A stretch of 64,000 nucleotides of DNA from Actinomycetota bacterium (lineage in GTDB: Bacteria; Actinomycetota; Thermoleophilia; BMS3ABIN01): the NCBI GenBank assembly GCA_023382335.1, contig JAMCPM010000014.1, positions 1-64,000 on the forward strand, written 5' to 3'. Below are positions 40,212 to 48,423 of this stretch, piece after piece. Made by a program: the position numbers and the translations under genes. Position 1 is the stretch's first letter; the number at the start of each line of letters is the position of its first letter. The notes under the pieces are model-generated. The model saw nothing but the letters and a program-made list of their open reading frames with translations. It ran no database searches and was not told where the DNA came from.

Positions 40212-41456
40212 TTACCGAGGAATGCCCGACCTCGACTTCTGGTTCTTTTCTCCGGACGTGTTGCCATTGTTCCCGTTGAACTCGTCTTCTTCGTCATACA
40301 TTGGGATGTGTCCAAACAGGTGCCGCGGCAGGAATATCATTGTTGCGATTACAGTTGGTATGACGGCGCTGGCGATAACCACGGCCACCAGAAACGAATA
40401 CTGATCCTGGGAAATGATGTTGTTGCTATATCCATAAAGCGCAGCAATCGTGCCGAATGTCAGGCCGGTGGACATCAGGAGCGTATAGTACCAGCGTTCA
40501 TCACGGTGCCGGGTAAAGCGGCCTATGACCGGGTACAGGCCGAAGATCTTTGAGGCCACCTTGCCTCCCAGCAGCAGCACGAAGACAGCTGGCGCGCCTA
40601 TGAGCGCTGGAATCGATACCAGCGCTCCGGCCCGCAGAAAGTAAAAAGGGGTCAACATGCCCACCGTCAGGGTTCGCACCCGGCGCATCCACTGGTGATC
40701 CTCAGCAGCCGCACCCGCCAGCACCATCCCGGCCAGGTAGGCCGGGAGCACCGCTTCGCTGCCGGACCAGATGGCCAGGGCTCCCAAACCGAACAGAATC
40801 ATCAGCACCCACTTCGTACGTATTGCCGAAGTTCGATAAGCATACCGTCGCGTCAATAGCTTTGTTAGATAAGGGAGCACCGCCAGAACGAACAGGGTAA
40901 CGAGCACAAACACGAGTGTTTTGTAGGTGAAGGGGGCGAAAATAAGGCCCAGCGCGATTACCGTGCCCAGGTCATTAACGAAGCAGGCGCCCAGAATTCC
41001 TTTGCCAAAGCTGATCCTGTGAAGGCCGGTGTCAATCATTACCGCATAAACTACAGCCATCGAGGTAGTGGACAGGCAGACGCCCGCCAACCAGCTCGCC
41101 CGCGTGTCCCAGCCCAGCCCATACTTCGCCAGTGCGGTGCATCCTAAAAATGGGGCAAGAAAACCGACGAGACCGACGGCGCCCACCTCTTTCCACTTGC
41201 TGCGAAGCACGGCCGGCTCCAGTTCCGCGCCGGCCAGAAAGGTCAACAGTACGGCGCCCGAAGCAGCCAGGAATTTCAGCCAGCCAGCATTGCCTCCCAA
41301 AGCATCGATACCAAAATATTCTGCAGCGATTGCCGCAGCCACAACTCCGATACATATCTCTATCAGTGTCGCTGAAAGACGAAGGGCGGTGGCAACCATG
41401 GTAGCGAGAACAGCCAGACCAAACCACACAGCTGCGATTGCAAATGGATCACTCAC
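40212..41456 (-). CDS. CPA-type cation/proton antiporter (Kef/NhaS-like)
   Basis: Membrane antiporter with about twelve to thirteen helices and no TrkA-N or TrkA-C domain, so it is the transporter core only. The 414-residue product includes the discontinuous-helix segment AGAELEP and the ion-binding-type FVNDLGTVIALGL, whose Asn-Asp pair fits CPA2 electrogenic exchangers. GTG 41456 was chosen because GGGGAGG lies 6 bases upstream, whereas ATG 41471 has no such site. It follows the dynamin-like gene closely (stop at 41449, so the ends overlap by 8 bp). Antiporters of this kind are known among fluoride-riboswitch genes. The C-terminal tail is hydrophilic and acidic. Confidence 0.83.
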   Translation of the reverse strand: MSDPFAIAAVWFGLAVLATMVATALRLSATLIEICIGVVAAAIAAEYFGIDALGGNAGWLKFLAASGAVLLTFLAGAELEPAVLRSKWKEVGAVGLVGFLAPFLGCTALAKYGLGWDTRASWLAGVCLSTTSMAVVYAVMIDTGLHRISFGKGILGACFVNDLGTVIALGLIFAPFTYKTLVFVLVTLFVLAVLPYLTKLLTRRYAYRTSAIRTKWVLMILFGLGALAIWSGSEAVLPAYLAGMVLAGAAAEDHQWMRRVRTLTVGMLTPFYFLRAGALVSIPALIGAPAVFVLLLGGKVASKIFGLYPVIGRFTRHRDERWYYTLLMSTGLTFGTIAALYGYSNNIISQDQYSFLVAVVIASAVIPTVIATMIFLPRHLFGHIPMYDEEDEFNGNNGNTSGEKNQKSRSGIPR

Positions 41457-43239
41457 GACTTGCCTCCCCATGACTGGCCAGTATTTTTTCCTCTTTCAGT
41501 CCATCCAGTTCATGAAGGGCACTTTCAAGAATGCGAAGGCGTTGCCCCAGGTCAGCCTCTTTTTCCGAAGCTCCGTGTTCTCCCTCTTGTTTTACCCTCT
41601 CGGCCACGTCAAGAGCGCGGCGGATTCCGCCCAGGCTTGCCTCGACGGTTTCATTAAGCTGCTTCTCGAAATCCGTGACGGACTTCTCGATCCGGGCCAT
41701 GAAATCCTGGCGCAGCCGCCCGCAGTGCCTTTCAATCAATTCCTTCATCCTTTCTCGTGCATTCCTGAGGATGATTTTGTGGGCAAGCGGTCTCGGGAGC
41801 AGGAGGGTGGCCGATTCGGTGATATATTCGAGTGACACCTTGACGTCTTCCTCGATCTTGAAGGTGAAAGCTGATTCCTTGGCCAGCGATTCTTCTATCG
41901 TGAAGGGCTGCAAGTCGATTTCGAAGATGCTCGCGGACACACTGACAATATTTTTTATGATCCGGTTGGTTCTCGATATCAGCCGTTCGAGGATCGCCTC
42001 AAGCCGCGTCCGCAAAATGCCTTCCTCGCGGGACTGGAACTCGTCGAAGGCATCATGTATCCGCTCGTGCACAAACTGGTTGATATCGCGCACGAGGTCC
42101 CTTTTCCCAATCGGCTGGATGGATTCGTAATATTCGTCAATTGCCTTGACCAGGGCAGAAGTCTTCTCGGCTTTGAGGGCGTCAAGATCGGGAATAAGGA
42201 CGTCAGTCGCCATAGCGCCCGCTTCGGCCCGAGCCAGGTGATGGCTGTCCTGGCGCTCCTGCGCTATCTCTTGCTCGGTGGCCGCGAACCGGCCGATCTT
42301 GTCCTCAAGATCCTTTAGTGGCTCACCGAGCGACTTCTGCATAAGCCTTGCTGAAAAAGATTCCTGGGCGACTATATTGCGGATTTTGCTGGCGGCCGAC
42401 GCCAGGAGCACCCGGCCTTTTTCCTCGATGAGAAAGTTTTCAAGCATGGCTTCGAAAGCCACAAGGCCGCTTTCCTCGTACATGGCGCGGTTCCCGTCAA
42501 GCTTTCCCTCCAGCGCCTTTTTGGCCGAGAGCGGAAAAATGGTTATGTCCTCAAGACCGGCCTGCTTGCCAATTACTTCCCGGGTAAACTCGAGTGACTC
42601 AATCCGGTCGGCGGCGCTCACCGTGTCGATCTTGTTCTGGATGAAGAAAAGCCTGGTGGCAAATCCTCTCAGATCGTTTAGAAAGTGATACTCGGCGTCC
42701 GTGATCGGCGGATCGACGCTGACCAGGAAAATCGCTGCGTCGGCGTTGGGCAGGTAGCTGTAGGTCACGTCAGTGTTGTGACTGTGGATTGAGGCAACCC
42801 CCGGGGTATCGATCAGGCGAATATTGTTCTTGAGATAAAAGGAAGGATGGAAAATTTCCACGATTTTCACATCCTTCGTGTTCCTGGGGTTATTTTTTTC
42901 GGTGACGTACCGGGCCAAGTCCTCGCTGGAAATTTCTTCTTTGGTGCCATCGTTGAAAATCACGTTGATGCGCAGGGACTCACCGTACCGGATCTCGGTG
43001 ATGATGGATGTGACGGGGATGATCGCCGTGGGCAACAGATCATCTCCCAGCAGGGCGTTAATGAAGGTGCTCTTGCCCCGCTTGAACTGCCCCGCCACTA
43101 CCAGGCAGAACTCGTTTTCGTCCAGTCTTCTGGCGATAACCGAAAGAGCCTGGCGCGATTCCTCACTTTCGGCCGCCGCGGCGACCTTCGCGGGCAATTT
43201 CAGCAGTGTTTCCCTGATTTTTAAATAATTCTCTAGCAT
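41449..43239 (-). CDS. Dynamin-like GTPase, under a fluoride riboswitch
   Basis: Large GTPase of the bacterial dynamin-like family (596 residues), expected to remodel or protect membranes. The G domain is complete: G1 GQFKRGKS (50-57), G2 Thr in PVTSI (77), G3 DTPG (144-147) and G4 NKID (202-205). The remaining 330 residues are mostly charged helices, the usual dynamin stalk, with a hydrophobic segment near SATLLLPRPLAHKI that may act as membrane paddle. The start ATG 43239 lies only about 10 bases behind the riboswitch's T-run and has no visible ribosome-binding site. The gene is first in a transcript with the antiporter. No function in fluoride tolerance is established for this family, so that role is inferred from position. 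Confidence 0.85.
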   Translation of the reverse strand: MLENYLKIRETLLKLPAKVAAAAESEESRQALSVIARRLDENEFCLVVAGQFKRGKSTFINALLGDDLLPTAIIPVTSIITEIRYGESLRINVIFNDGTKEEISSEDLARYVTEKNNPRNTKDVKIVEIFHPSFYLKNNIRLIDTPGVASIHSHNTDVTYSYLPNADAAIFLVSVDPPITDAEYHFLNDLRGFATRLFFIQNKIDTVSAADRIESLEFTREVIGKQAGLEDITIFPLSAKKALEGKLDGNRAMYEESGLVAFEAMLENFLIEEKGRVLLASAASKIRNIVAQESFSARLMQKSLGEPLKDLEDKIGRFAATEQEIAQERQDSHHLARAEAGAMATDVLIPDLDALKAEKTSALVKAIDEYYESIQPIGKRDLVRDINQFVHERIHDAFDEFQSREEGILRTRLEAILERLISRTNRIIKNIVSVSASIFEIDLQPFTIEESLAKESAFTFKIEEDVKVSLEYITESATLLLPRPLAHKIILRNARERMKELIERHCGRLRQDFMARIEKSVTDFEKQLNETVEASLGGIRRALDVAERVKQEGEHGASEKEADLGQRLRILESALHELDGLKEEKILASHGEASRE

Positions 43240-43248
43240 GATGGCAAC

Positions 43249-43322
43249 AAAAAAGCTCCTGCAGTCAGACTACAGAAGCCATTAGCCCCAAGGGGCGCTT
43301 GAAGGCGAGCTTCATCGCCTAT
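43249..43322 (-). ncRNA. Fluoride riboswitch (crcB motif) with terminator, before the dynamin-like gene
   Basis: Read on the minus strand the element begins GGCGATGAAGCTCGCC, continues with a GCGCCCCTTGGGGC hairpin and then TAATGGCTTCTG, the conserved core order of the crcB motif. The 3' part GCTTCTGTAG pairs with CTGCAGGAGC (about ten pairs, two of them G-U) and is followed by six T (43249-43254): an intrinsic terminator whose 5' arm overlaps the aptamer. Fluoride binding should prevent termination and turn on the GTPase-antiporter genes. Confidence 0.9.
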
Positions 43323-43386
43323 ATTTATTTCATTCTACCCGAATTATAGCAATTATTATCTGCGCCGGTAAAGCCGGATCCGAGCT

Positions 43387-44100
43387 CTAGCCCGGAAGAG
43401 CTTCAAGCCCGGCATCCCGGTGTGTATAGCGGATTACATTAACATTCGAGACAATGACGATTCCTTCCTGCACGAGGTCGTCAAGGATGGGAATAACCTT
43501 GCTGATGTTGGCTTCTGTATCTATGACAGTGATCAGAACCGGCAGCTCGCCCTTGCCCGCCAGCCGCTTCATTTTATGATAGCGGCGATGAGGCCCGTAG
43601 CCAGCGATGGCTTTATGTACTGTAGCGCCGGCGATATCGGCGGCAATCAGGCGCTTCACGATGGCCTCATGCAGAGGTTCGCCTTCCCATTCATCATCTT
43701 CGCTCACTATCACCCTCAGCATCTTGGCCTGGCCCTCAAGCTTCATGCGCTCACTCTCCTTTGGAGGTTCCTCCTGACGGCAGCATTTGATGACGTTGGT
43801 GTCTGTTACCTCCACAAGGCCCTTGTCGACTACCTGGTAAATATCCGGAAGGGCCGAGTCGATCTTTTCCGCTGAATCAACTGCCTCGATTTTTACCGGC
43901 AAATCCGTCGACAGCTCCAGCATTTTTGAAGTGTGAAACTGTCCATCGCTCCCATATCCCGCGATGCCGCGAAATACGCTGAGACCCACGATTTTCTTCT
44001 TGTAAAGGATGTCTACTGCCACTTCATAGACGGGTTTGTGATGAAACTTGTCCTTTTCGTCCAGGTATATTGTCAGCTTTTTCGCCGGTCCGGTAAGCAT
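43387..44100 (-). CDS. Tandem DUF190 protein
   Basis: The 237-residue product contains two copies of the DUF190 domain, a ferredoxin-like, PII-related fold. Each has the conserved core: FRGIAGYGSDGQFHTSK (about 43-59) and HKAIAGYGPHRRYHKMK (about 160-176), each followed by a PVKIE or PVLIT strand. DUF190 genes often accompany crcB, and in other bacteria the domain is found fused with CrcB. A regulatory or ligand-binding role in fluoride export is likely but unproven. GGAGG lies 6 bases before ATG 44100 and overlaps the crcB stop, so the two are coupled. Confidence 0.88.
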   Translation of the reverse strand: MLTGPAKKLTIYLDEKDKFHHKPVYEVAVDILYKKKIVGLSVFRGIAGYGSDGQFHTSKMLELSTDLPVKIEAVDSAEKIDSALPDIYQVVDKGLVEVTDTNVIKCCRQEEPPKESERMKLEGQAKMLRVIVSEDDEWEGEPLHEAIVKRLIAADIAGATVHKAIAGYGPHRRYHKMKRLAGKGELPVLITVIDTEANISKVIPILDDLVQEGIVIVSNVNVIRYTHRDAGLEALPG

Positions 44101-44108
44101 TTCTCCTC

Positions 44109-44483
44109 CTAGATATTTCTGGCGATCAGCTCGCCAAGCTTCAGTGCGGCAAAGCCAAAGCCGACGCTGGCGACGATATTGATGCTCGCAAATAATAATT
44201 CGCCATCCCCAATCAGGTTACCGGTCTCGTATTCGAAGGTGGAAAAAGTGGTAAAGGCACCGAGGAAGCCGATCACGAGCAGCGAACGCCACAAGGAATT
44301 TACCAGCAGCCTCTGGGCAAGCAGGTACATAAGCAGCCCGATAAAAAAACTGCCTGTGATATTGATGACGAGCGTGCCGAGCGGAAAGATGCGGCCCCAG
44401 CGTTCGCCGATCCAAAGGGCCATGCCATAGCGGCTGATCGCGCCGAAAAAACCGCCAACGCCAATTACGATTGCATTTTCCAA
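44109..44483 (-). CDS. crcB: Fluoride channel CrcB/Fluc
   Basis: Small dual-topology membrane protein that forms a dimeric, highly selective fluoride channel and lets fluoride leave the cell. The 124-residue product has four hydrophobic helices and the family motifs GGFFGAISRYG, GTLVINITGSF with the pore Asn, and GFLGAFTTFSTFEYE with the phenylalanine box. The start is TTG 44483, with AAAGGG about 9 bases upstream. It follows a fluoride riboswitch 85 bases upstream, as expected, and is coupled to the DUF190 gene. Confidence 0.95.
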   Translation of the reverse strand: MENAIVIGVGGFFGAISRYGMALWIGERWGRIFPLGTLVINITGSFFIGLLMYLLAQRLLVNSLWRSLLVIGFLGAFTTFSTFEYETGNLIGDGELLFASINIVASVGFGFAALKLGELIARNI

Positions 44484-44567
44484 TTAACTGACCCTTTCTT
44501 GCGTTCGGCGAAACGAGGTCCCACGAACAAATCGCGGAAGCAATTAGCGCCGGATGACTGAATCACG

Positions 44568-44646
44568 AAAAAAGCTCCCGCAAGCACTTGCCTGCAGAAG
44601 CCATCAGCCCCGGAGGGGGCGCTTTCGGCGAGCCTCATCGCCGTGT
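44568..44646 (-). ncRNA. Fluoride riboswitch (crcB motif) with terminator, before crcB
   Basis: On the minus strand the element reads GGCGATGAGGCTCGCC, AAAGCGCCCC, GGGGCTGATGGCTTCTGC, which follows the known Thermotoga petrophila fluoride aptamer nearly base by base. GCTTCTGCAGG then pairs with CTTGCGGGAGC, followed by six T (44568-44573), an intrinsic terminator overlapping the aptamer's 3' end. It controls crcB, the usual target. The two copies in this window share the core but differ in loops and terminator. Confidence 0.94.
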
Positions 44647-44693
44647 ATCAAATAAGGAAATTAGCAAATTACAGCGTTCTTTGCAAACAGGCG

Positions 44694-45665
44694 CTAGAAG
44701 TACTGGACGATATAATTCACGGCCAGGAAGACGATGATCAGCCCGATCATCAGCTTCAGCCCTTTTTGCGGAACGTACTTCTGAAAGCGCGCGCCCATGT
44801 ACATCCCCGCGAAGCCCCCAATCCCGAAGAGCAACCCCAGCAGCCAGTCGGGCGAGGTCGGCACGCCAGCTTTGGCCGGGATGAGGCTGTAGAAGGTGAC
44901 GCCCGCCAGCGAGGTGATGAACGTGCCCATCAGCGCCGCGCCCGCCACCGCATAGACGGGCAGGTTGAAGACCGCCACGCAGAACGGCGCGATGATGGCG
45001 CCGCCGCCGATCCCGTAGGTGCCGCCGATGATGCCGACGACGAATGCCAGCAGCAGCATCCCCGGGGTGCTGAAGGAAAAGACCTCTCCCCAGAATTCAA
45101 ATGTCACCCTCGAGGCTGAAAACGAGACCGTCTTGACGACCGCATCGGCGGGCAGGCCGGCCGCGAGCCGTGAGTCGTTCTTTTGCCTCAGCTCGCTCGA
45201 GCGCAGTTTGAACTTCTCCTCCAGGGCCTTCATCCTGCTTTTGCCGGCAGTCGCCCTTCCCGTCATTTCATAAAGCAGGCGGCCGCCGATGTAGAGCAGC
45301 ACGAAACCGACGAAAAGCTTGAAGCTCCTGGGGTCGGGAAGGTAGGTCACCCGCAGGAAGTAGCCGATGAACACGCCCGGCAGCGTGCCGATGATCACTA
45401 CCAGTGTCAGCGGCCAGGCCATGCGGCCTTCCCGGAAATACCGGTAGACGCCGCTGGGGATGGCGACGATGTTGTAGACGAAATTGGTGCCGCTGACGGA
45501 GGGCGTCGTGTAACCGAGGACGCTCATCTGGAACGGCAGCAGCAGGAAGGCGCCGGAGACGCCGCCCATCGAAGTGAAAAAGGAGATGCCGAGCGCCACC
45601 AGCGGCGGCGCCAGGATGTTGGTCTCGACCCCCGAGGCCGGAAACAGATAGTCAAGAAAGTCCAC
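44694..45665 (-). CDS. TauE/SafE-family sulfite/organosulfonate permease
   Basis: Membrane protein of the TSUP family (323 residues, eight or so hydrophobic helices), thought to move sulfite, sulfoacetate or other small anions. It has duplicated halves, each with a Gly-rich helix: FTSMGGVSGAFLLLPF near residue 30 and GIIGGTYGIGGGAIIAPF near 213. A charged cytoplasmic loop of about 60 residues (EEKFKLRSSELRQKNDSR) separates them. The start is GTG 45665, preceded by AAGGAG. It ends 48 bp before the fluoride riboswitch of crcB on the same strand but is not controlled by it. The presence of sqr and a PAPS-reductase-like gene fits sulfur metabolism. Confidence 0.83.
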   Translation of the reverse strand: MDFLDYLFPASGVETNILAPPLVALGISFFTSMGGVSGAFLLLPFQMSVLGYTTPSVSGTNFVYNIVAIPSGVYRYFREGRMAWPLTLVVIIGTLPGVFIGYFLRVTYLPDPRSFKLFVGFVLLYIGGRLLYEMTGRATAGKSRMKALEEKFKLRSSELRQKNDSRLAAGLPADAVVKTVSFSASRVTFEFWGEVFSFSTPGMLLLAFVVGIIGGTYGIGGGAIIAPFCVAVFNLPVYAVAGAALMGTFITSLAGVTFYSLIPAKAGVPTSPDWLLGLLFGIGGFAGMYMGARFQKYVPQKGLKLMIGLIIVFLAVNYIVQYF

Positions 45666-45690
45666 GTTCTCCTTTTTCCCGGATCTTGGC

Positions 45691-47214
45691 TTATTCCTGC
45701 GTGGCGTAGTGAATGATCATCTGGTCTGTCAACCACTCGACCGGCGCCTTGTCGTCGGTGAGGATGGTCCCGCCGGGCCGCACTTCCTCGACGCGGGACG
45801 AGACCTGGCCCGCCAGGCGGGCGACATCGGGCGGCATGGCGGGGGACGGCTGCAAGCCCGCCGTCGCTTGCCCGGAATTTGCCGCGGCGCGCCGCGTCAG
45901 ATCGTCCGCCGCGGCCGGCTGCTTCGTCGCCACGACCAGCTGGTTGAACTGCCCGACGCTGAAAGAAAATACCGAGGGGAAGACATCGCGCATGGTGGCG
46001 GCGATGGCGTCGGCGACGTCGCTGTCGCCGGGGGTCTTGCCCACATTGATCATGACGGCGCCTTCATCGGTCAGGTGTCCGCGGACATCCTCGAAGAATT
46101 CACGGGTGGTCAGGTAAAAGGGAATGTACGGCTGGCGGAAGGCGTCGACGGCGATGAAGTCCCAGCTCTTGTCGCTGGTCCTGAGGAATGGCCGCCCGTC
46201 AGTGACGTGCACGGTCAGGTTGGGCTCGTTCATGTCGAAGAAGCGCCGGCCGGCGTCGACGATGTCTGGATCGATCTCAACGCCGTCGATTTTGATATCC
46301 GGGTAGTAATATGTCAGCTCGCGGGGAATGGTGCCGGCGGCGTTGCCGATGACCAGCGCCTCTTTGGGCGGCGCGGCGGCGGCGAACCAGGGGGCGACGT
46401 TGAAATAGTCCCAGTAGGCGCCGGTGAGGATGCGGTCCGGATTGTATTCGGAGTGGATCGCCCAGCCTTCGTTGAGCTTGAGGAAAGTCGTACCGTTCTC
46501 CTTCGTCACCTGGATGTAGTGGTAGGGAGACTCGGTCTCGAAGATGGCGCTGGCGTCGGGCTTGATCACTCCCTGGGGGATGGCGATTCCGGCCAGGATG
46601 ACAAGCGGCGCTCCCATCCACAGGCCGCGGCCGAGGCCGGCGGCCGAGATCAGCGCCAGCGCCGCCGCGAACAGCAGCATGGTGTCGCGGGTGCCGATCC
46701 ACGGGATCAGCACCAGCACCGGCAGGAAGGTGCCGGCGATGCTGCCGGCGGTCGAGAGCGCGTAGAGGCTGCCGGCGACGTTGCCGGCGGTTTCGACGCC
46801 GGTGAGCCGCAGGCGTATTGCGAAGGGCGGCACCATTCCCAGTATGGTGACGGGAATGGCGAACAGCAGCACGGTGACGGCAAAGGAGCCCAGGAAGGCG
46901 CCGGCAGAGACCGTCTCGAGCCCCCGGATGGCGAGGCTCATGATCGGCCGGGCGACGAATGGAAGCGCCGCGATCGACGCCGCCGCCGCCAGCGTCAGCC
47001 AGCACAGCAGGCGCGGTTCGGGACGCCGGTCGGCCAGGCGTCCGCCCAGGTAATATCCCAGGGTCAGGTAGATGAGGATGAGGCCGATGAGGTTGGCCCA
47101 GATGAACAGGGAGTTGCCGAAATAGGGCGCGATCAGGCGGGAGCCGCTCATCTCGGTGGCCATCGTGGTCATGCCCGCGGTCAGGACCAGCAGGTAAAGA
47201 AGAGGACGGGGCAC
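45691..47214 (-). CDS. Membrane-fused spermidine-synthase-like protein
   Basis: Fusion of an N-terminal membrane region (about seven helices, residues 1-210) with a C-terminal spermidine-synthase-like methyltransferase-fold domain. The latter has NAAGTIPRELTYYYPD and DGVEIDPDIVDAG for cofactor binding and AVDAFRQPYIPFYLTTREFF around the active site. Real polyamine synthesis is uncertain: many such fusions lack the full putrescine-binding set, and YRxP-type sites are replaced here. The start is GTG 47214, abutting the upstream fxsA stop (47215). About 60 residues before the C-terminus are low-complexity. Confidence 0.8.
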   Translation of the reverse strand: MPRPLLYLLVLTAGMTTMATEMSGSRLIAPYFGNSLFIWANLIGLILIYLTLGYYLGGRLADRRPEPRLLCWLTLAAAASIAALPFVARPIMSLAIRGLETVSAGAFLGSFAVTVLLFAIPVTILGMVPPFAIRLRLTGVETAGNVAGSLYALSTAGSIAGTFLPVLVLIPWIGTRDTMLLFAAALALISAAGLGRGLWMGAPLVILAGIAIPQGVIKPDASAIFETESPYHYIQVTKENGTTFLKLNEGWAIHSEYNPDRILTGAYWDYFNVAPWFAAAAPPKEALVIGNAAGTIPRELTYYYPDIKIDGVEIDPDIVDAGRRFFDMNEPNLTVHVTDGRPFLRTSDKSWDFIAVDAFRQPYIPFYLTTREFFEDVRGHLTDEGAVMINVGKTPGDSDVADAIAATMRDVFPSVFSFSVGQFNQLVVATKQPAAADDLTRRAAANSGQATAGLQPSPAMPPDVARLAGQVSSRVEEVRPGGTILTDDKAPVEWLTDQMIIHYATQE

Positions 47215-47712
47215 CTAGGGCTCCAGCTCCTTGCGCCGCTGCTCGGGCTCGGGCGGCTGTCCGCCGGGCGATCCGGTTGAGGGGCCGCCCGACGAGGGGC
47301 CGCCGGGACCGTACCCTCCGCCCCGGGGGCCGAAGCGCAGCGTACGCCGGTCGATGGCCGTCTGGAGGCGGCGCCGCACATACTTGCGGACTGCCAGCCG
47401 CACCGGCGGCAACAATAACAGCAGGCCGACGGCATCGGTGATATATCCGGGCGTGAGCAGCAGCAGCGCCGCCGAGAGGATGAGGGCGCCGTCGATGAGC
47501 GAGTCGCCGGGCATGTGTCCCTGGCGGAAATCTTCCTGGATGCGGGCCATGGCGGAGTATCCCTGGCGTTTCGCCAGCGCGGCGCCGCCGAAGCTGACCA
47601 GGATCAGGATCAGGATCGTGTAGAGGTAGCCGATGCGCGAGCCGATCTCGATGATTACGAAAAGCTCCGCCAGCGGCACGATGATGAACATTGCCAGCAG
47701 GATCATGAACAT
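47215..47712 (-). CDS. fxsA: FxsA-family membrane protein
   Basis: Small membrane protein (165 residues) named after the E. coli FxsA, which suppresses phage T7 exclusion by the F plasmid; its cellular role is unclear. Four hydrophobic helices lie in the first 110 residues with the family pattern PLAELFVIIEIGSRIG, and LLLTPGYITDAVGLLLLLPP. The C-terminal 40 residues are a Gly/Pro/Ser-rich tail. It is directly upstream of the spermidine-synthase-like gene and follows the hydrogenase maturation gene by 91 bp. Confidence 0.85.
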   Translation of the reverse strand: MFMILLAMFIIVPLAELFVIIEIGSRIGYLYTILILILVSFGGAALAKRQGYSAMARIQEDFRQGHMPGDSLIDGALILSAALLLLTPGYITDAVGLLLLLPPVRLAVRKYVRRRLQTAIDRRTLRFGPRGGGYGPGGPSSGGPSTGSPGGQPPEPEQRRKELEP

Positions 47713-47803
47713 GGCATCAATTCTCTACCCGCCGGTGGGGAAAATACAAACGGATTTGGGACCGGCGGTCGCCGGCGCCTTCGTTGCGCGGAGCCGGGCG
47801 GCT

Positions 47804-48388
47804 TCAGTGCGCTCGCAGGCGGGCGACCTCTTCGGCGACCAGCTCACGGACCCGGGTGACCGATGCCGCGACCGCGGGCGACAGCTCGCGGTCGCGGGGG
47901 TTGACGCTCTCCACCTGGACGGCGAAGACGACGACCTCGGGGTCGGCGCCCTTGAGCCGCGCATTGGTGATCAGATGCGGTACGCCCATGCCGTGGATAT
48001 TGTTGGAGCGGAGGTTCATGACGCCGGCCTCGTCAGGGTCGAAGCGGAAGATGGCGCCCGGCTCGGCCCTGGCGTCGATGGCGTCGATGACGATGACCGC
48101 ATCTGACTCCAGGAAATGGCTGAGCATGGCCATGCCGGCGACACCGCCGGCGACCACGTTGACGCCGGAGCCGAAGGCTTCGGCGTCAAGGCCTTCGATG
48201 ACGAAGATGCCCAGCCCGTCGTCGGCCATGAGCGTGTTGCCGACTCCGAGGATGGTGATCAGGGGAGTTTCGGGGGCGCGGGCGCCTGCGGCGCCCGCGC
48301 CCCCGTGAGCTTCGTTAGTTTCCATCAAGTCTGCCTGTTCTGTCCGGCTCCCCGACCTGTTCCGTCCGGCGGCGCGAACCAGTTCCAT
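47804..48388 (-). CDS. [NiFe]-hydrogenase maturation endopeptidase (HyaD/HybD family)
   Basis: Nickel-checking protease that removes the C-terminal peptide of the hydrogenase large subunit after the active site is assembled. The 194-residue product contains the family start ILGVGNTLMADDGLGI with the metal-binding Glu/Asp position, DAVIVIDAIDA and, later, the NNIHGMGVPHL segment with His. The N-terminus before PETPLITI is an extra 43-residue stretch; ATG 48325 would shorten it by 21 residues and is possible. It is last in the hydrogenase operon. Its substrate is expected to be the 15-residue tail that exists only if the Sec codon of the large subunit is read through. Confidence 0.9.
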   Translation of the reverse strand: MELVRAAGRNRSGSRTEQADLMETNEAHGGAGAAGARAPETPLITILGVGNTLMADDGLGIFVIEGLDAEAFGSGVNVVAGGVAGMAMLSHFLESDAVIVIDAIDARAEPGAIFRFDPDEAGVMNLRSNNIHGMGVPHLITNARLKGADPEVVVFAVQVESVNPRDRELSPAVAASVTRVRELVAEEVARLRAH

Positions 48389-48423
48389 CCCGATGCGCGG
48401 ATCTCTTTCCCGTCAATGCTGTT

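Noticed and set aside
41449-43239. Dynamin-like GTPase as an anti-phage defence gene
   Set aside because: No defence genes are nearby, and a fluoride riboswitch directly precedes it, which points to ion stress instead.
43240-43386. Structured repeat pair at 43.3 and 44.6 kb as a mobile repeat
   Set aside because: Both copies fit the crcB aptamer core and end in terminators before genes in the same direction; differences are confined to loops, as in independent riboswitches.
45709-47280. Plus-strand frame of 523 codons
   Set aside because: Antisense shadow of the spermidine-synthase-like gene; composition is low-complexity and no family pattern is present.
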